Shown: positions 7,033 through 14,902 of the stretch, piece by piece
Numbering within the stretch: the first letter of the stretch is position 1
How the letters are laid out: the number at the start of each line of letters is the position of its first letter
Assembly (NCBI GenBank): GCA_003248075.1
Contig: QJYK01000293.1
Location: 1 to 36,889, forward strand
Origin: Gemmatimonadota bacterium
Lineage (GTDB): Bacteria; Gemmatimonadota; Gemmatimonadetes; Longimicrobiales; Gaopeijiaceae
Length of the DNA: 36,889 bases
Direction: 5' to 3'
Translations under genes and position numbers: made by a program
The notes under the pieces: generated by a model
Told to the model about the DNA's origin: nothing
The model's input: the letters and a program-made list of their open reading frames with translations, nothing else
The model's database searches: none

Positions 7033-10000
7033 CTACCGCCAGACGTCGAAGTCGCCGCCGAGGATCCTGTCCACTCGTCCGGTGCGCCAGCCAGCCACGC
7101 TGTCCCGAACCAGCGGCGACGGCAGCTCTCTGTAGCGCCGGACAACCTTCGACGCCCCGGCCCCCAGCGCCTGGCGCGCCGCTTCCAGCTGCTCGCTCTT
7201 CGGCGCGCTCGGGGCCACGGTCTGCGGCGCGACCGAAACACGGACGCGGACCCGCTCGAAGCCTCCTCCGTCTTCCTTCGGGCTCTCGAAGACGTGCAGT
7301 CCCGCCTCACGCGTGAGGATCGCGAAGCTCCCGAAGCCGGCGACGGAGTAGACGGCGCCGTCGGCGGGGTCGACACGCCGGGGCGTGAGCTGGGCCCAGT
7401 GCATCCGACGGCGCGACGCCCACGCCGCGTACATCTCCTCGACGCGGGCCAGGAAGTCCCCGGCCTCCGGATGATCGAGGTCTTCGCGCACCAAGCGAAC
7501 CCCCAGGAACGCCATGCCAGGGCGGGCGAGGTCGAGGTCCGCCAGCCCGGCCTCCAACACGTAGAGCTTCTCCGCCACGCGTCTCGCGAGCGCGGCGCCC
7601 CGCGTGCTCCGGTCCATGCGCTCCGCCAGTGAACCGAGCGTCCCGGCAGCCGCCTGGATGCGGTCCATGAGCTCGACACGGTCCAGCACCTCGTAGCGGT
7701 CAGCGCGATCCCAGAATCCGTCCCGGTTGATCTCTGCCAGCGCGGCCGCCATGAGGCCTTCCCACTCGTCACTCTCCACGCGGGCGCGGATCTCGCCCAC
7801 GCGCCGGGCGAGAAAGACCTTTTCGGCGTCCTCCCCCGTGGCCTCCAGCACCAAGCCGGCGACCGAAATGGGCTCCGCCACGGCCTCCTCGGTCTGTTCG
7901 GCCGGCGGCCCGGATTCGGCGTCGGGATCCACGAACTCGACCTGGAGCCCCTCGCCGTCGCTGCGCGCGAACAGGAACTGCTCCCCTTCCGGCGCCCGGT
8001 TCTCGACGATGGTGACGGAAAGAGGTGCGAGCAGGTGGCTCTCGATCGCGCGACGCAGAGGCCTGGCGCCGAGATCGGGCGTGAAACCTTTGGACAGAAG
8101 GAACTCGATCGCCGAGTCCTCCCACTCGACGGCCCACGCCTTGCTTTGGAGTCCTCGGCGATTGAGCGCGTCGTCCAGCTCCTTGCGCAGGATGCGGCGC
8201 ATGATGTCACGACTCAGCGGCTTGAATACGACCACCTTGTCGAGCCGGTTGACGAACTCGGGCCGGAAGGTGCGGTCCACGGCCCGCATCACCTCGCGGG
8301 CGTAGAACTCTCCGGCTGCGCCGACGAACCCGACGCCCGCCTCCTTCCGGATGGTGGCGCCCAGGTTCGAGGTCAGGATTATGATGGCGTGTCGGAAGTC
8401 GGCGAGGTTGCCGGACCGGTCCGTGAGACGCCCGTCGTCGAACACCTGCAGGAACAGGTCCCATACGTTCTGATGTGCCTTCTCGAACTCGTCGAGAAGC
8501 ACGACGGAAAAGGGGCGCTCACGAATGCGCTGCACCAGCGACGCCGATGCTCCGGCCCTGTGGTCGTCGTCCGGGCCACCGAGCAGCCGAGGCAAGGAGT
8601 CGGGCGTCTGGAACTCGCTCATGTCCAGGCGAATCATCTGCTCGGCAGAGCCGAAGAGCAGCTCCGCCAGGGTCTTGGCGATCTCCGTCTTGCCCGTTCC
8701 GGTGGGCCCGGCGAAGAGATATACGCCGATGGGACGCTTCGGATCGGTCAGGCCTGCCTTGAGCATGGCGATGCGCTCTACGAGACAGTCCACCGCCTCG
8801 TCCTGACCGATCACGTGACTGTGGAACTGGGCGCGAAGCCCCTCGACGTCGAGCCGCTGCCGCTCGTCGAGGACCTCTCTCGGCAGCCCCGTGAGCTCGC
8901 TGAGCCCGCCCAGAAGGTGCGTGCGATCGATCGGCTCGGGCACGTCTCCGGTGCCCGCCCTGGCGAGGGCGAGCTCGAGGAGCCCCATCGCGCTCCCGGG
9001 CAGGGCACGGTGCGCGAGGTAGGTCCGAGCAAGCTGCAGCGCCTCGCGTACGACACTTTCGCGAGCCGCCTCCTCGACGCGCGGCTGTACCAGTGACACG
9101 AGCGCCCCGCCGAGATCCACCGCCTCGTCTTCGCCCAAAGGCGAGACGCGGATCACCTTCATCATGACCGGTATGCCATGATACGCGCGTTCGAGGGCCT
9201 GGTAGGCACCGGGCGCGATCTCGGACACGAGCAGGAGCTCCCGTGACTTCACGAACGGCCAGATGAGATCGAACACGCCGACGGGGTGCTGCATCGTGCG
9301 TCCCGCGGTGGTCAGCTCTGCAAGCCCTTCCACGAAGAGGGCGACCCGCTTGGACACGCACGCGTTCCGGCGCAGCTGGTCCACGCGGGTCTCGATGTCG
9401 CCCACGTACCGCGTCCCTGCCAGCATCTCGGAGCCGGAAGTCTGAAACACGCGCCACCCCTGGTCCGCCAGGTCCTTCGAGAATGCCCGGATGAGGGCGG
9501 TCTTGCCGACGCCGGGCTCGCCGACGAGCAGGAGCGAGCGGGGCGGGCTCTCGAGGAACGCGTCGCGCATCGAGGCCAGATGCCCGGCGACCTGGCGGGT
9601 CTCGAAGACGGCAGCACCGGGAATCGGCTCCGTCCAGAGCCGTCCCGCGCTTCCCACGAACTCGGGATCCAGCATCGTCTCACGATGACGCGCGATCTCG
9701 GCGAGAAGGGGGGCGCCGTAGCGCGTATCGAGCCGCTGCACGAATGCCTCGATCCCGTCCAGACTGTCGGCTGTCAGGTCGTCCAGGACGCGGCCCATGG
9801 CTACGGCTTCACCTGCGGCGGCGCGTTGCCCGATGAACTCCTCGACGGCAGCCACCGTAACGGGCTCCCGACCCCACCAGCCCTTGACGTCGGCGAGCAC
9901 TGGCCCGATGACGGGTCGGTTCGCGTGAGTCGCCAGGAACCGGAGGCGGAAGAAGAGTGGCCACTGCGCCCACTGTCCGATGTTCGCCAGCACACGCTCC

Positions 10001-10368
10001 ACGGCTGGCTGGGCGTCCGATCTTCTCGCCAGGGCCTCCGACGCCATGATCCCCACCACCCAGTGCGTCCCCAGCGCGTAGCCGACTACCTGGTCCAGGG
10101 TCACGTCGGGGGCGATCAGCCTGGCGACACCCTCCTCGAACTTCTCGTTACCGACGATGTCGTGCGGATCGGGCATGCTGCCGGCTTCGTTTTCTTCGAG
10201 ATCATCGCCGATCCGCAACAGCGCCTGGCCCAGCGACTCCCGGTCCTTGCCGGACCGCTCCCCGTCGGGTCGCGGGGTTCGAGCGACAGACGGCCGCCGG
10301 CCTCGCCAGTGCGCGACCGAATAGCCGATCCAGACGCCGAGGGTGATCCAGGCGATGATCTCCAGCAC
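7033..10368 (-). CDS. Membrane-tethered ClpA/B/C-like AAA+ ATPase fused to a GGQ-less RF2-like domain
   Basis: The protein has about 1111 residues. Residues 1-21 form a single transmembrane helix followed by basic residues, so the body should be cytoplasmic. Residues about 70-245 are helical and unrecognised. AAA+ D1 (about 255-475) has Walker A G283-T290 and a pore-loop Tyr321, but Walker B reads F-V-E-G where Clp proteins have F-I-D-E, and the arginine fingers are absent. D2 (about 510-790) has Walker A G554-T561, Walker B D626-E627, sensor-1 N668, R708 in F-R-P-E-F-V-N-R and sensor-2 G-A-R 767-769, but lacks the G-Y-V-G pore loop. Residues about 840-1111 resemble release factor 2: F-W-D near 885, a PCRF-like domain about 950-1050 and an RF2-type tail, with no GGQ segment. 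GTG 10368 has GAGGTG upstream; an alternative TTG lies four codons earlier. Confidence 0.9.
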   Translation of the reverse strand: MLEIIAWITLGVWIGYSVAHWRGRRPSVARTPRPDGERSGKDRESLGQALLRIGDDLEENEAGSMPDPHDIVGNEKFEEGVARLIAPDVTLDQVVGYALGTHWVVGIMASEALARRSDAQPAVERVLANIGQWAQWPLFFRLRFLATHANRPVIGPVLADVKGWWGREPVTVAAVEEFIGQRAAAGEAVAMGRVLDDLTADSLDGIEAFVQRLDTRYGAPLLAEIARHRETMLDPEFVGSAGRLWTEPIPGAAVFETRQVAGHLASMRDAFLESPPRSLLLVGEPGVGKTALIRAFSKDLADQGWRVFQTSGSEMLAGTRYVGDIETRVDQLRRNACVSKRVALFVEGLAELTTAGRTMQHPVGVFDLIWPFVKSRELLLVSEIAPGAYQALERAYHGIPVMMKVIRVSPLGEDEAVDLGGALVSLVQPRVEEAARESVVREALQLARTYLAHRALPGSAMGLLELALARAGTGDVPEPIDRTHLLGGLSELTGLPREVLDERQRLDVEGLRAQFHSHVIGQDEAVDCLVERIAMLKAGLTDPKRPIGVYLFAGPTGTGKTEIAKTLAELLFGSAEQMIRLDMSEFQTPDSLPRLLGGPDDDHRAGASASLVQRIRERPFSVVLLDEFEKAHQNVWDLFLQVFDDGRLTDRSGNLADFRHAIIILTSNLGATIRKEAGVGFVGAAGEFYAREVMRAVDRTFRPEFVNRLDKVVVFKPLSRDIMRRILRKELDDALNRRGLQSKAWAVEWEDSAIEFLLSKGFTPDLGARPLRRAIESHLLAPLSVTIVENRAPEGEQFLFARSDGEGLQVEFVDPDAESGPPAEQTEEAVAEPISVAGLVLEATGEDAEKVFLARRVGEIRARVESDEWEGLMAAALAEINRDGFWDRADRYEVLDRVELMDRIQAAAGTLGSLAERMDRSTRGAALARRVAEKLYVLEAGLADLDLARPGMAFLGVRLVREDLDHPEAGDFLARVEEMYAAWASRRRMHWAQLTPRRVDPADGAVYSVAGFGSFAILTREAGLHVFESPKEDGGGFERVRVRVSVAPQTVAPSAPKSEQLEAARQALGAGASKVVRRYRELPSPLVRDSVAGWRTGRVDRILGGDFDVWR

Positions 10369-10560
10369 GTCACACCTCAATGAAGCGAGGGGAGATCGAC
10401 CTCGGGCTCGTTCACGGACGGATCACGGGCGAAGCGCGCATGGGAGGGGTATATCGGCCATCACGGACGTGAGTCAAGGCATGGCTGTGGGAGGGGCGGG
10501 GGTCGTGGACTGGTCGAACGTGGCCGAGACTACCCATCTTGCGCGGACCGTCCTACGCCG

Positions 10561-10566
10561 AGGAGG
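10561..10566 (+). promoter_or_regulatory. Strong ribosome binding site deciding the SDR start
   Basis: AGGAGG lies seven bases upstream of ATG 10574. It fixes the start of the following SDR so that the hydrophobic signal-like leader is part of the protein, although the frame is open much further upstream. Confidence 0.75.
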
Positions 10567-10573
10567 TCCCGTG

Positions 10574-11464
10574 ATGCTCTTCCTGGCGGTGCTCATCGCG
10601 GTTTGCAGCGCGACGATGCCGTCCGCCGTCGCTGCGCAGAACGCCGGTCGGTCCGGCCGCCCGGATCGAGTGGTTCTCGTCACCGGCTCGACCGGCGGGC
10701 TCGGGCGCGAGGTCGCGCGCGCGTTGGCGGGCACCGGCGCCCATGTGATCGTGCACGGACGCGACGAGCAGCGCGGAGCGGCGCTCGTCGCCGAGATCGA
10801 GAGGGCGGGCGTGGGTAGCGCGCGCTTCTACCGGGCCGACTTCGCGTCCTTCGAGGCGGTGAGGGCGTTCGCGGCGGCCGTCAGGCGTGACTACCAGAGG
10901 CTGGACGTACTGGTGAACAACGCGGGGGTCTGGCTGGATTCCCCAGAGCGTCAGCTCTCAGCCGACGGGCACGAGATGCACTTTCAGGTCAACTACCTCT
11001 CGGGCTTCCTGCTCACCCGCGAGCTGTTGCCGTTGATCGAGGCGAGCGCTCCCGCACGCATCGTGAACGTCACGTCCGTCGCGCAGCAGCCCATCGACTT
11101 CGACGACGTCATGCTGGACGTCGGGTATGACGACGGGCGGGCGTATGCGCGGAGCAAGCTGGCGCAGGTGATGTTCACGTTCGACCTCGCCGACGAGCTC
11201 GCGGATCGCGGCATTACCGTCGTCGCCGTTCATCCTGCCAGCATGATGAACACCGACATGGTGCTCGAGCGGGGGGCGCGTCCCAGGAGCAGCGTCGAAC
11301 AGGGCAGGGATGCGGTCATGCGCGCGATCACGTCCTCGGACGTGCACAGTGGGCAATACTATCGCGGGCTCGAGGTCGCGCGGGCGAATGCGCAGGCCTA
11401 CGACGAAACGGCTCGCGCCAGGCTCATGCGCCTGAGCGAGGAGCTGACCGGCATCCGCCGGTAG
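10574..11464 (+). CDS. Short-chain dehydrogenase/reductase with N-terminal signal peptide or anchor
   Basis: The protein has 296 residues. A hydrophobic leader (about residues 2-21, ending S-A-V-A-A-Q like a signal peptidase I site) precedes a complete Rossmann fold. The fold shows T-G-S-T-G-G-L-G for the cofactor pyrophosphate, N-N-A-G-V on strand 4, N-V-T-S-V with the catalytic Ser, and Y-A-R-S-K for the Tyr/Lys pair. The long variable region resembles the retinol dehydrogenase/WWOX-like subgroup of SDRs. NAD(P) is not normally available outside the cytoplasm, so the leader may be an uncleaved anchor with the enzyme facing inward. The strong AGGAGG site supports this start. It is divergent from the AAA+ gene (205 bases between starts) and convergent with the PQQ dehydrogenase, three bases away. 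Substrate unknown. Confidence 0.88.
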   Translation: MLFLAVLIAVCSATMPSAVAAQNAGRSGRPDRVVLVTGSTGGLGREVARALAGTGAHVIVHGRDEQRGAALVAEIERAGVGSARFYRADFASFEAVRAFAAAVRRDYQRLDVLVNNAGVWLDSPERQLSADGHEMHFQVNYLSGFLLTRELLPLIEASAPARIVNVTSVAQQPIDFDDVMLDVGYDDGRAYARSKLAQVMFTFDLADELADRGITVVAVHPASMMNTDMVLERGARPRSSVEQGRDAVMRAITSSDVHSGQYYRGLEVARANAQAYDETARARLMRLSEELTGIRR

Positions 11465-11467
11465 CGC

Positions 11468-12886
11468 TCAGGCGTCGGGCACCAGAAGCCGGATCGTGCC
11501 GTCGTGCTTGTCGAGAAGGTACACACGGCCCTCTGGTCCTGCGCCGAAGCGCAGGTCGGCCCGCTCGGACGGTTGCCGGCCCTGAGCCCGGTTCTTCTCC
11601 TGGACGAGCTGGAGGAAGGTCCTCACCTCCGCCCCGTCACGGAGTAGGACCCTGTGGAACCCTTGATTTCCTCCGCTGGGCGGGTCGTCGGCGTCGAAGT
11701 AGAAGATCTCGCCGCTGGGGAAGTCGGCGAAGAGAACCCGGTTCCTGAGCTGTGTGATCCCGCCGGTGCGATAGACATGCACGCCCGTCGCCGCGGCACG
11801 GTTGAGGAGGAGCGGATCCCCGTGGGCGTACTCTGCTACCGGGTAGACGAATGCGGGGTCGGTACGCGCGCCGGACGGGTCGACTCCCCGTCGCCCCGTG
11901 TAGCGGAAGCTGCCCTCCCACACGTTCCATCCGAGGTTGGCTCCCGCGGAGGCCAGGCTGACCTCCTCGACGGTGCCCTGCCCGATGTCGGCGACGTAGA
12001 CCCGTCCGGTTGCGGGGTCCCAGCCGAACCTCTGGGGGTTGCGCACCCCGGAGACCCAGATCTCTCCCAGGGTCTCGGGGTCCACATCGTGGGCGTAGGG
12101 GTTGTCCGCAGGGATTCCGTATTCGCCACCCCGTCCATCCGACCCCAGGGGGTCGATCCGGAGGATCTTCCCGAACGCCGAGGACAGGTCCTGAGCCATG
12201 TTGTGCGGATCGCCACCGCTGCCGCCGTCCGCGACCCCCACGTAGAGCAGCCCGTAGTCCGCGGAGCCCGGGCTCGCCGAGGGAGCGAAGGCGATGTGGC
12301 CGCCGTTGTGGTTGCTGTACGGTTGCGCGAAACGGGCCAACTCTCGAGGCGCACCTCCGTCGTACCGGGCGGCCCGGGGGTCACGCGCCGCCCACTCCAG
12401 CAGGACCGTGTGGTGGGACCGGTCGTCGACCGCGGGGTTGAAGTCAGCGGCGGGCTCCAGGTCCGGCGTGTCGCTCCAGGTATAGATACGCCCATATCCC
12501 GGGGCCCCCTGTCGGCCGAAGTCCGGGTGGAGCGCGAAGCTCTGGAAGCCCCGTTCGCGACCCCGGGACTGGACACCCACGCCCCACGACGGATCATCGA
12601 TGTCGAGATAGCGCGTCACCGTGCGTCCGTCATAGCTGACGCTGTACAGCGGGCCCCTCATGTCGTTTACGAACAGGCGGCCGGTGCCGGGCTCGTCGAC
12701 AAGAAGCATCATGCGTGCGGGCTCTCCGCCCACGTCGGGTATGACCGCGAAGTCGACGACGCGCACCACGATCGCGCCTCGGTCGGGATCGATGCCGGAC
12801 GGGAACGGGTTGCTCGTGGATTGCGCACACAGCGGAGGGGCGAGCAACAGCGTCGCAGTGAGCCATGCGGTCGTCGGACGGTCCAT
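11468..12886 (-). CDS. PQQ-dependent sugar (glucose/sorbosone) dehydrogenase family, exported
   Basis: The protein has 472 residues. A Sec signal peptide (about 1-22, ending L-C-A-Q) directs it to the periplasm. The rest is a six-bladed beta-propeller of the GSDH family, which oxidises aldose sugars or related alcohols with pyrroloquinoline quinone. Characteristic stretches are N-H-N-G-G-H-I-A-F, G-K-I-L-R-I-D-P, G-V-R-N-P-Q-R-F-G-W-D, V-A-D-I-G-Q and G-W-N-V-W-E-G. The start at ATG 12886 is set by a GGGGGAGGGG ribosome site; an open frame extends upstream but runs into the neighbouring gene. It is the last gene of a three-gene operon, 13 bases after a lipoprotein gene. No PQQ biosynthesis gene is in the window, so the cofactor must come from elsewhere, and the exact substrate cannot be told. 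Confidence 0.9.
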   Translation of the reverse strand: MDRPTTAWLTATLLLAPPLCAQSTSNPFPSGIDPDRGAIVVRVVDFAVIPDVGGEPARMMLLVDEPGTGRLFVNDMRGPLYSVSYDGRTVTRYLDIDDPSWGVGVQSRGRERGFQSFALHPDFGRQGAPGYGRIYTWSDTPDLEPAADFNPAVDDRSHHTVLLEWAARDPRAARYDGGAPRELARFAQPYSNHNGGHIAFAPSASPGSADYGLLYVGVADGGSGGDPHNMAQDLSSAFGKILRIDPLGSDGRGGEYGIPADNPYAHDVDPETLGEIWVSGVRNPQRFGWDPATGRVYVADIGQGTVEEVSLASAGANLGWNVWEGSFRYTGRRGVDPSGARTDPAFVYPVAEYAHGDPLLLNRAAATGVHVYRTGGITQLRNRVLFADFPSGEIFYFDADDPPSGGNQGFHRVLLRDGAEVRTFLQLVQEKNRAQGRQPSERADLRFGAGPEGRVYLLDKHDGTIRLLVPDA

Positions 12887-12899
12887 GGCACCCCTCCCC

Positions 12900-13577
12900 C
12901 TACGAGGATTCCGTCTGCTCCACGCCGATGGCCCACTCCGATACCAGAATGTCCAGGCGGTGATTGGCCCGGATCCCGACGACACCGTGGGGCTGGGCCT
13001 CGGACGTCGGCATCCGGTGGACCTCCGTCCCGTTCACCAGGAACGTCGTCTCCTGCTCCGTCACCTCCACGGCGAGGGTATTGCGAGGCTCGTCCCCTTC
13101 CTCGACCACGCGTTGGACGGCAGGGTGGGGGGTCCAGTCCACGAGCGTCTCGGTGGCCTCGCCCCGGCGTCTCTTGACCAGGAAGTCGCCGGTCGAGCGA
13201 ACCAGGAGGTACGTGTACTCGACCTCGGGTCCCTGGAGATCTCGCCCCCCGACGAAGACTCCATAGGCCTCTCGGTAGCCGACGGGTGCTCCGTGCTGCA
13301 GGAAGGTCGCGCGGATCGCGAACGGTCCGCTCGGTGCCTCGTCCTGCTTCCGCCATGCGATTCCCGCCGGTCCGGTCTGGACCCGGAGCCCTCCCGCCTC
13401 CTCCGAAACACGAAAGTCGGCTGGCTCGCTCCGTTCGCTGTCCAGGCGAAAGTCGTACGCCGCGGACATCGCGACTTCCGGCAAATCGGGATCGGTCCCG
13501 GGCGCCTCCGCCCCTTGGGCGCACGCGGCCAGGGGTAGCAGCATGACAACCAGGAGACGACCGGCGTCGGGCTTCAT
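12900..13577 (-). CDS. Lipoprotein with concanavalin-like beta-sandwich
   Basis: The protein has 225 residues with a lipobox (P-L-A-A-C, Cys19). The mature part is all-beta in appearance. A-Y-G-V-F-V-G-G-R-D, Y-T-Y-L-L-V-R followed by G-D-F-L-V-K, L-A-V-E-V-T-E-Q-E-T-T-F-L-V-N-G-T-E-V and G-V-V-G-I-R-A are typical of LamG/DUF1080-type concanavalin-like domains that bind or cleave carbohydrates. No catalytic residues can be assigned. The start ATG overlaps the stop of the upstream VWA gene (ATGA) and the PQQ sugar dehydrogenase follows after 13 bases, so the three are probably made together. A carbohydrate-linked role is plausible given that neighbour but is inference. Confidence 0.75.
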   Translation of the reverse strand: MKPDAGRLLVVMLLPLAACAQGAEAPGTDPDLPEVAMSAAYDFRLDSERSEPADFRVSEEAGGLRVQTGPAGIAWRKQDEAPSGPFAIRATFLQHGAPVGYREAYGVFVGGRDLQGPEVEYTYLLVRSTGDFLVKRRRGEATETLVDWTPHPAVQRVVEEGDEPRNTLAVEVTEQETTFLVNGTEVHRMPTSEAQPHGVVGIRANHRLDILVSEWAIGVEQTESS

Positions 13578-14866
13578 GCCATCCTCCGTCGCTTGCGCTT
13601 CATGAAATCCATCATGATGTACTGCCCCAGGGTCATGGTGCTGGTGAAATAGGCCTTGCCCCGCGCGATCTCCGAGACCCTCTTCACGAAGCCCACCAGA
13701 TGGGGGTCCCGCGCGAGCATGAATGTGTTGATGAGGATCCCGGCCCTCCGGCAGGCAGCAACCTCTTGATAGGTCCGCCGGAGAATGTGCGCATCCAGTC
13801 CGCCCGAGTTCGTGTACACGCGTCCGTCCGGCAGGGTGATGGCAGAAGGCTTGCCGTCCGTGATCATGATGATCTGCCGCATGTCCTTCTTCTGCGCGCC
13901 GAGGATGCGGCGGGCGATCTCGAGTCCCTCGGCGGTGTTCGTGTGGAACGGGCCCACCTGAGCCTTCGCGAGCTGTGACAAAGGGATCTCTTCGGCTCGG
14001 TCGCCGAAGGTGACGACGCGCAACGAGTCGCCCGGGAACTGCGTGCGGATCAGATGCGACAGCGCCAGGGCCACCCGCTTGGCTGGCGTGAACCGGTCCT
14101 CGCCGTACAAGACCATCGAGTGGCTGACGTCCAGCATCAGGACGGTTGCGCAGGAGGAGCGATATTCGGCCTGGTGGACCATCAGGTCGCCGTAATCCAG
14201 GTCCAGCGGGACCTTGAGACCGTCCCGCTCGATCGCCCGTTTGAGCGTGGCGGGAATGTCCAGATTGAGTGTGTCACCGAACTCGTACTGCTTGGACGCG
14301 GCCTCGGCCTCCACACCGGTCGACAGGTGCGGCGTGTCGTGCGATCCGACGTTCGCTTTGCCGAGAGCTCCCAGCAGCCCCCGCAGCGCGCGGTAGCCGA
14401 GGAAATCCATCCCCTTCTGCGTCAGGTTGAATTGGACCTGCTGGGCCGCCTGCCTCGCCTCGTCGACCTGTCCCTGCCCGGTGACGTCGTAGGTCTGACC
14501 CGGTAGCTGCGGCTGACCCGACTCGAGGGTGATATAGCCCTCCTGGACCATGCGCTGCACGAGGTCGTCCAGTAGCTCGGCGATCTGGGCCAGTACGGCT
14601 TCGTCCCCCTGGCCTTCCCCGCGAAGCTCCTCGATCATCTCGGGGGTCAGTTGGCCGCTCTCCATGAGCGCCTTCAGCAGAGCCTGCTTCAGCGCGTCGT
14701 CCGAGCTGGCGTCATCCAGCCCGGACCAACCCCAGTACGGATGGTAGCTCGGGCCGCCGGCGAAACCGCCGTCCAGCAGGAAGTCCGAGAGGAGCTCCAT
14801 GAGCGCTTCGAGGTTCAGCGCGTCGAGCCAGCGGCCCTTGTACTTCGAATACGTGGTGAAGCGCAT
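13574..14866 (-). CDS. Von Willebrand factor A domain protein (MoxR/VWA type)
   Basis: The protein has 430 residues with no signal peptide, so it is cytoplasmic. The N-terminal half is helical, with a Gly/Tyr/Trp-rich stretch (about 33-50) and an acidic helical bundle. The C-terminal half (about 235-430) is a VWA domain with a complete metal-ion-dependent adhesion site: D246-V-S248-H-S250, T311 and D337 in I-T-D-G-K-P. It ends in a very basic K-R-K-R-R-R tail. Proteins of this type partner with MoxR-family AAA+ ATPases as metal-insertion or remodelling chaperones. The likely partner here is the gene at 21700-23172, unusually about 7 kb away. The frame is open far upstream over mutY, but ATG 14866 is the sensible start: an AAGG site precedes it and mutY is divergent 36 bases away. 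Confidence 0.85.
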   Translation of the reverse strand: MRFTTYSKYKGRWLDALNLEALMELLSDFLLDGGFAGGPSYHPYWGWSGLDDASSDDALKQALLKALMESGQLTPEMIEELRGEGQGDEAVLAQIAELLDDLVQRMVQEGYITLESGQPQLPGQTYDVTGQGQVDEARQAAQQVQFNLTQKGMDFLGYRALRGLLGALGKANVGSHDTPHLSTGVEAEAASKQYEFGDTLNLDIPATLKRAIERDGLKVPLDLDYGDLMVHQAEYRSSCATVLMLDVSHSMVLYGEDRFTPAKRVALALSHLIRTQFPGDSLRVVTFGDRAEEIPLSQLAKAQVGPFHTNTAEGLEIARRILGAQKKDMRQIIMITDGKPSAITLPDGRVYTNSGGLDAHILRRTYQEVAACRRAGILINTFMLARDPHLVGFVKRVSEIARGKAYFTSTMTLGQYIMMDFMKRKRRRMA

Positions 14867-14902
14867 GAGCGGAACCTTACGGGTCAGGGTACTTTGGCGC
14901 CA

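Noticed and set aside
9286-10383. Plus-strand open frame of 365 codons across the AAA+ gene
   Set aside because: Shadow of the minus-strand gene; composition is low-complexity and no family motif is visible.
11654-13177. Plus-strand open frame of 507 codons over the PQQ dehydrogenase and lipoprotein
   Set aside because: Spans two real genes on the other strand and has no ribosome site or recognisable domain.
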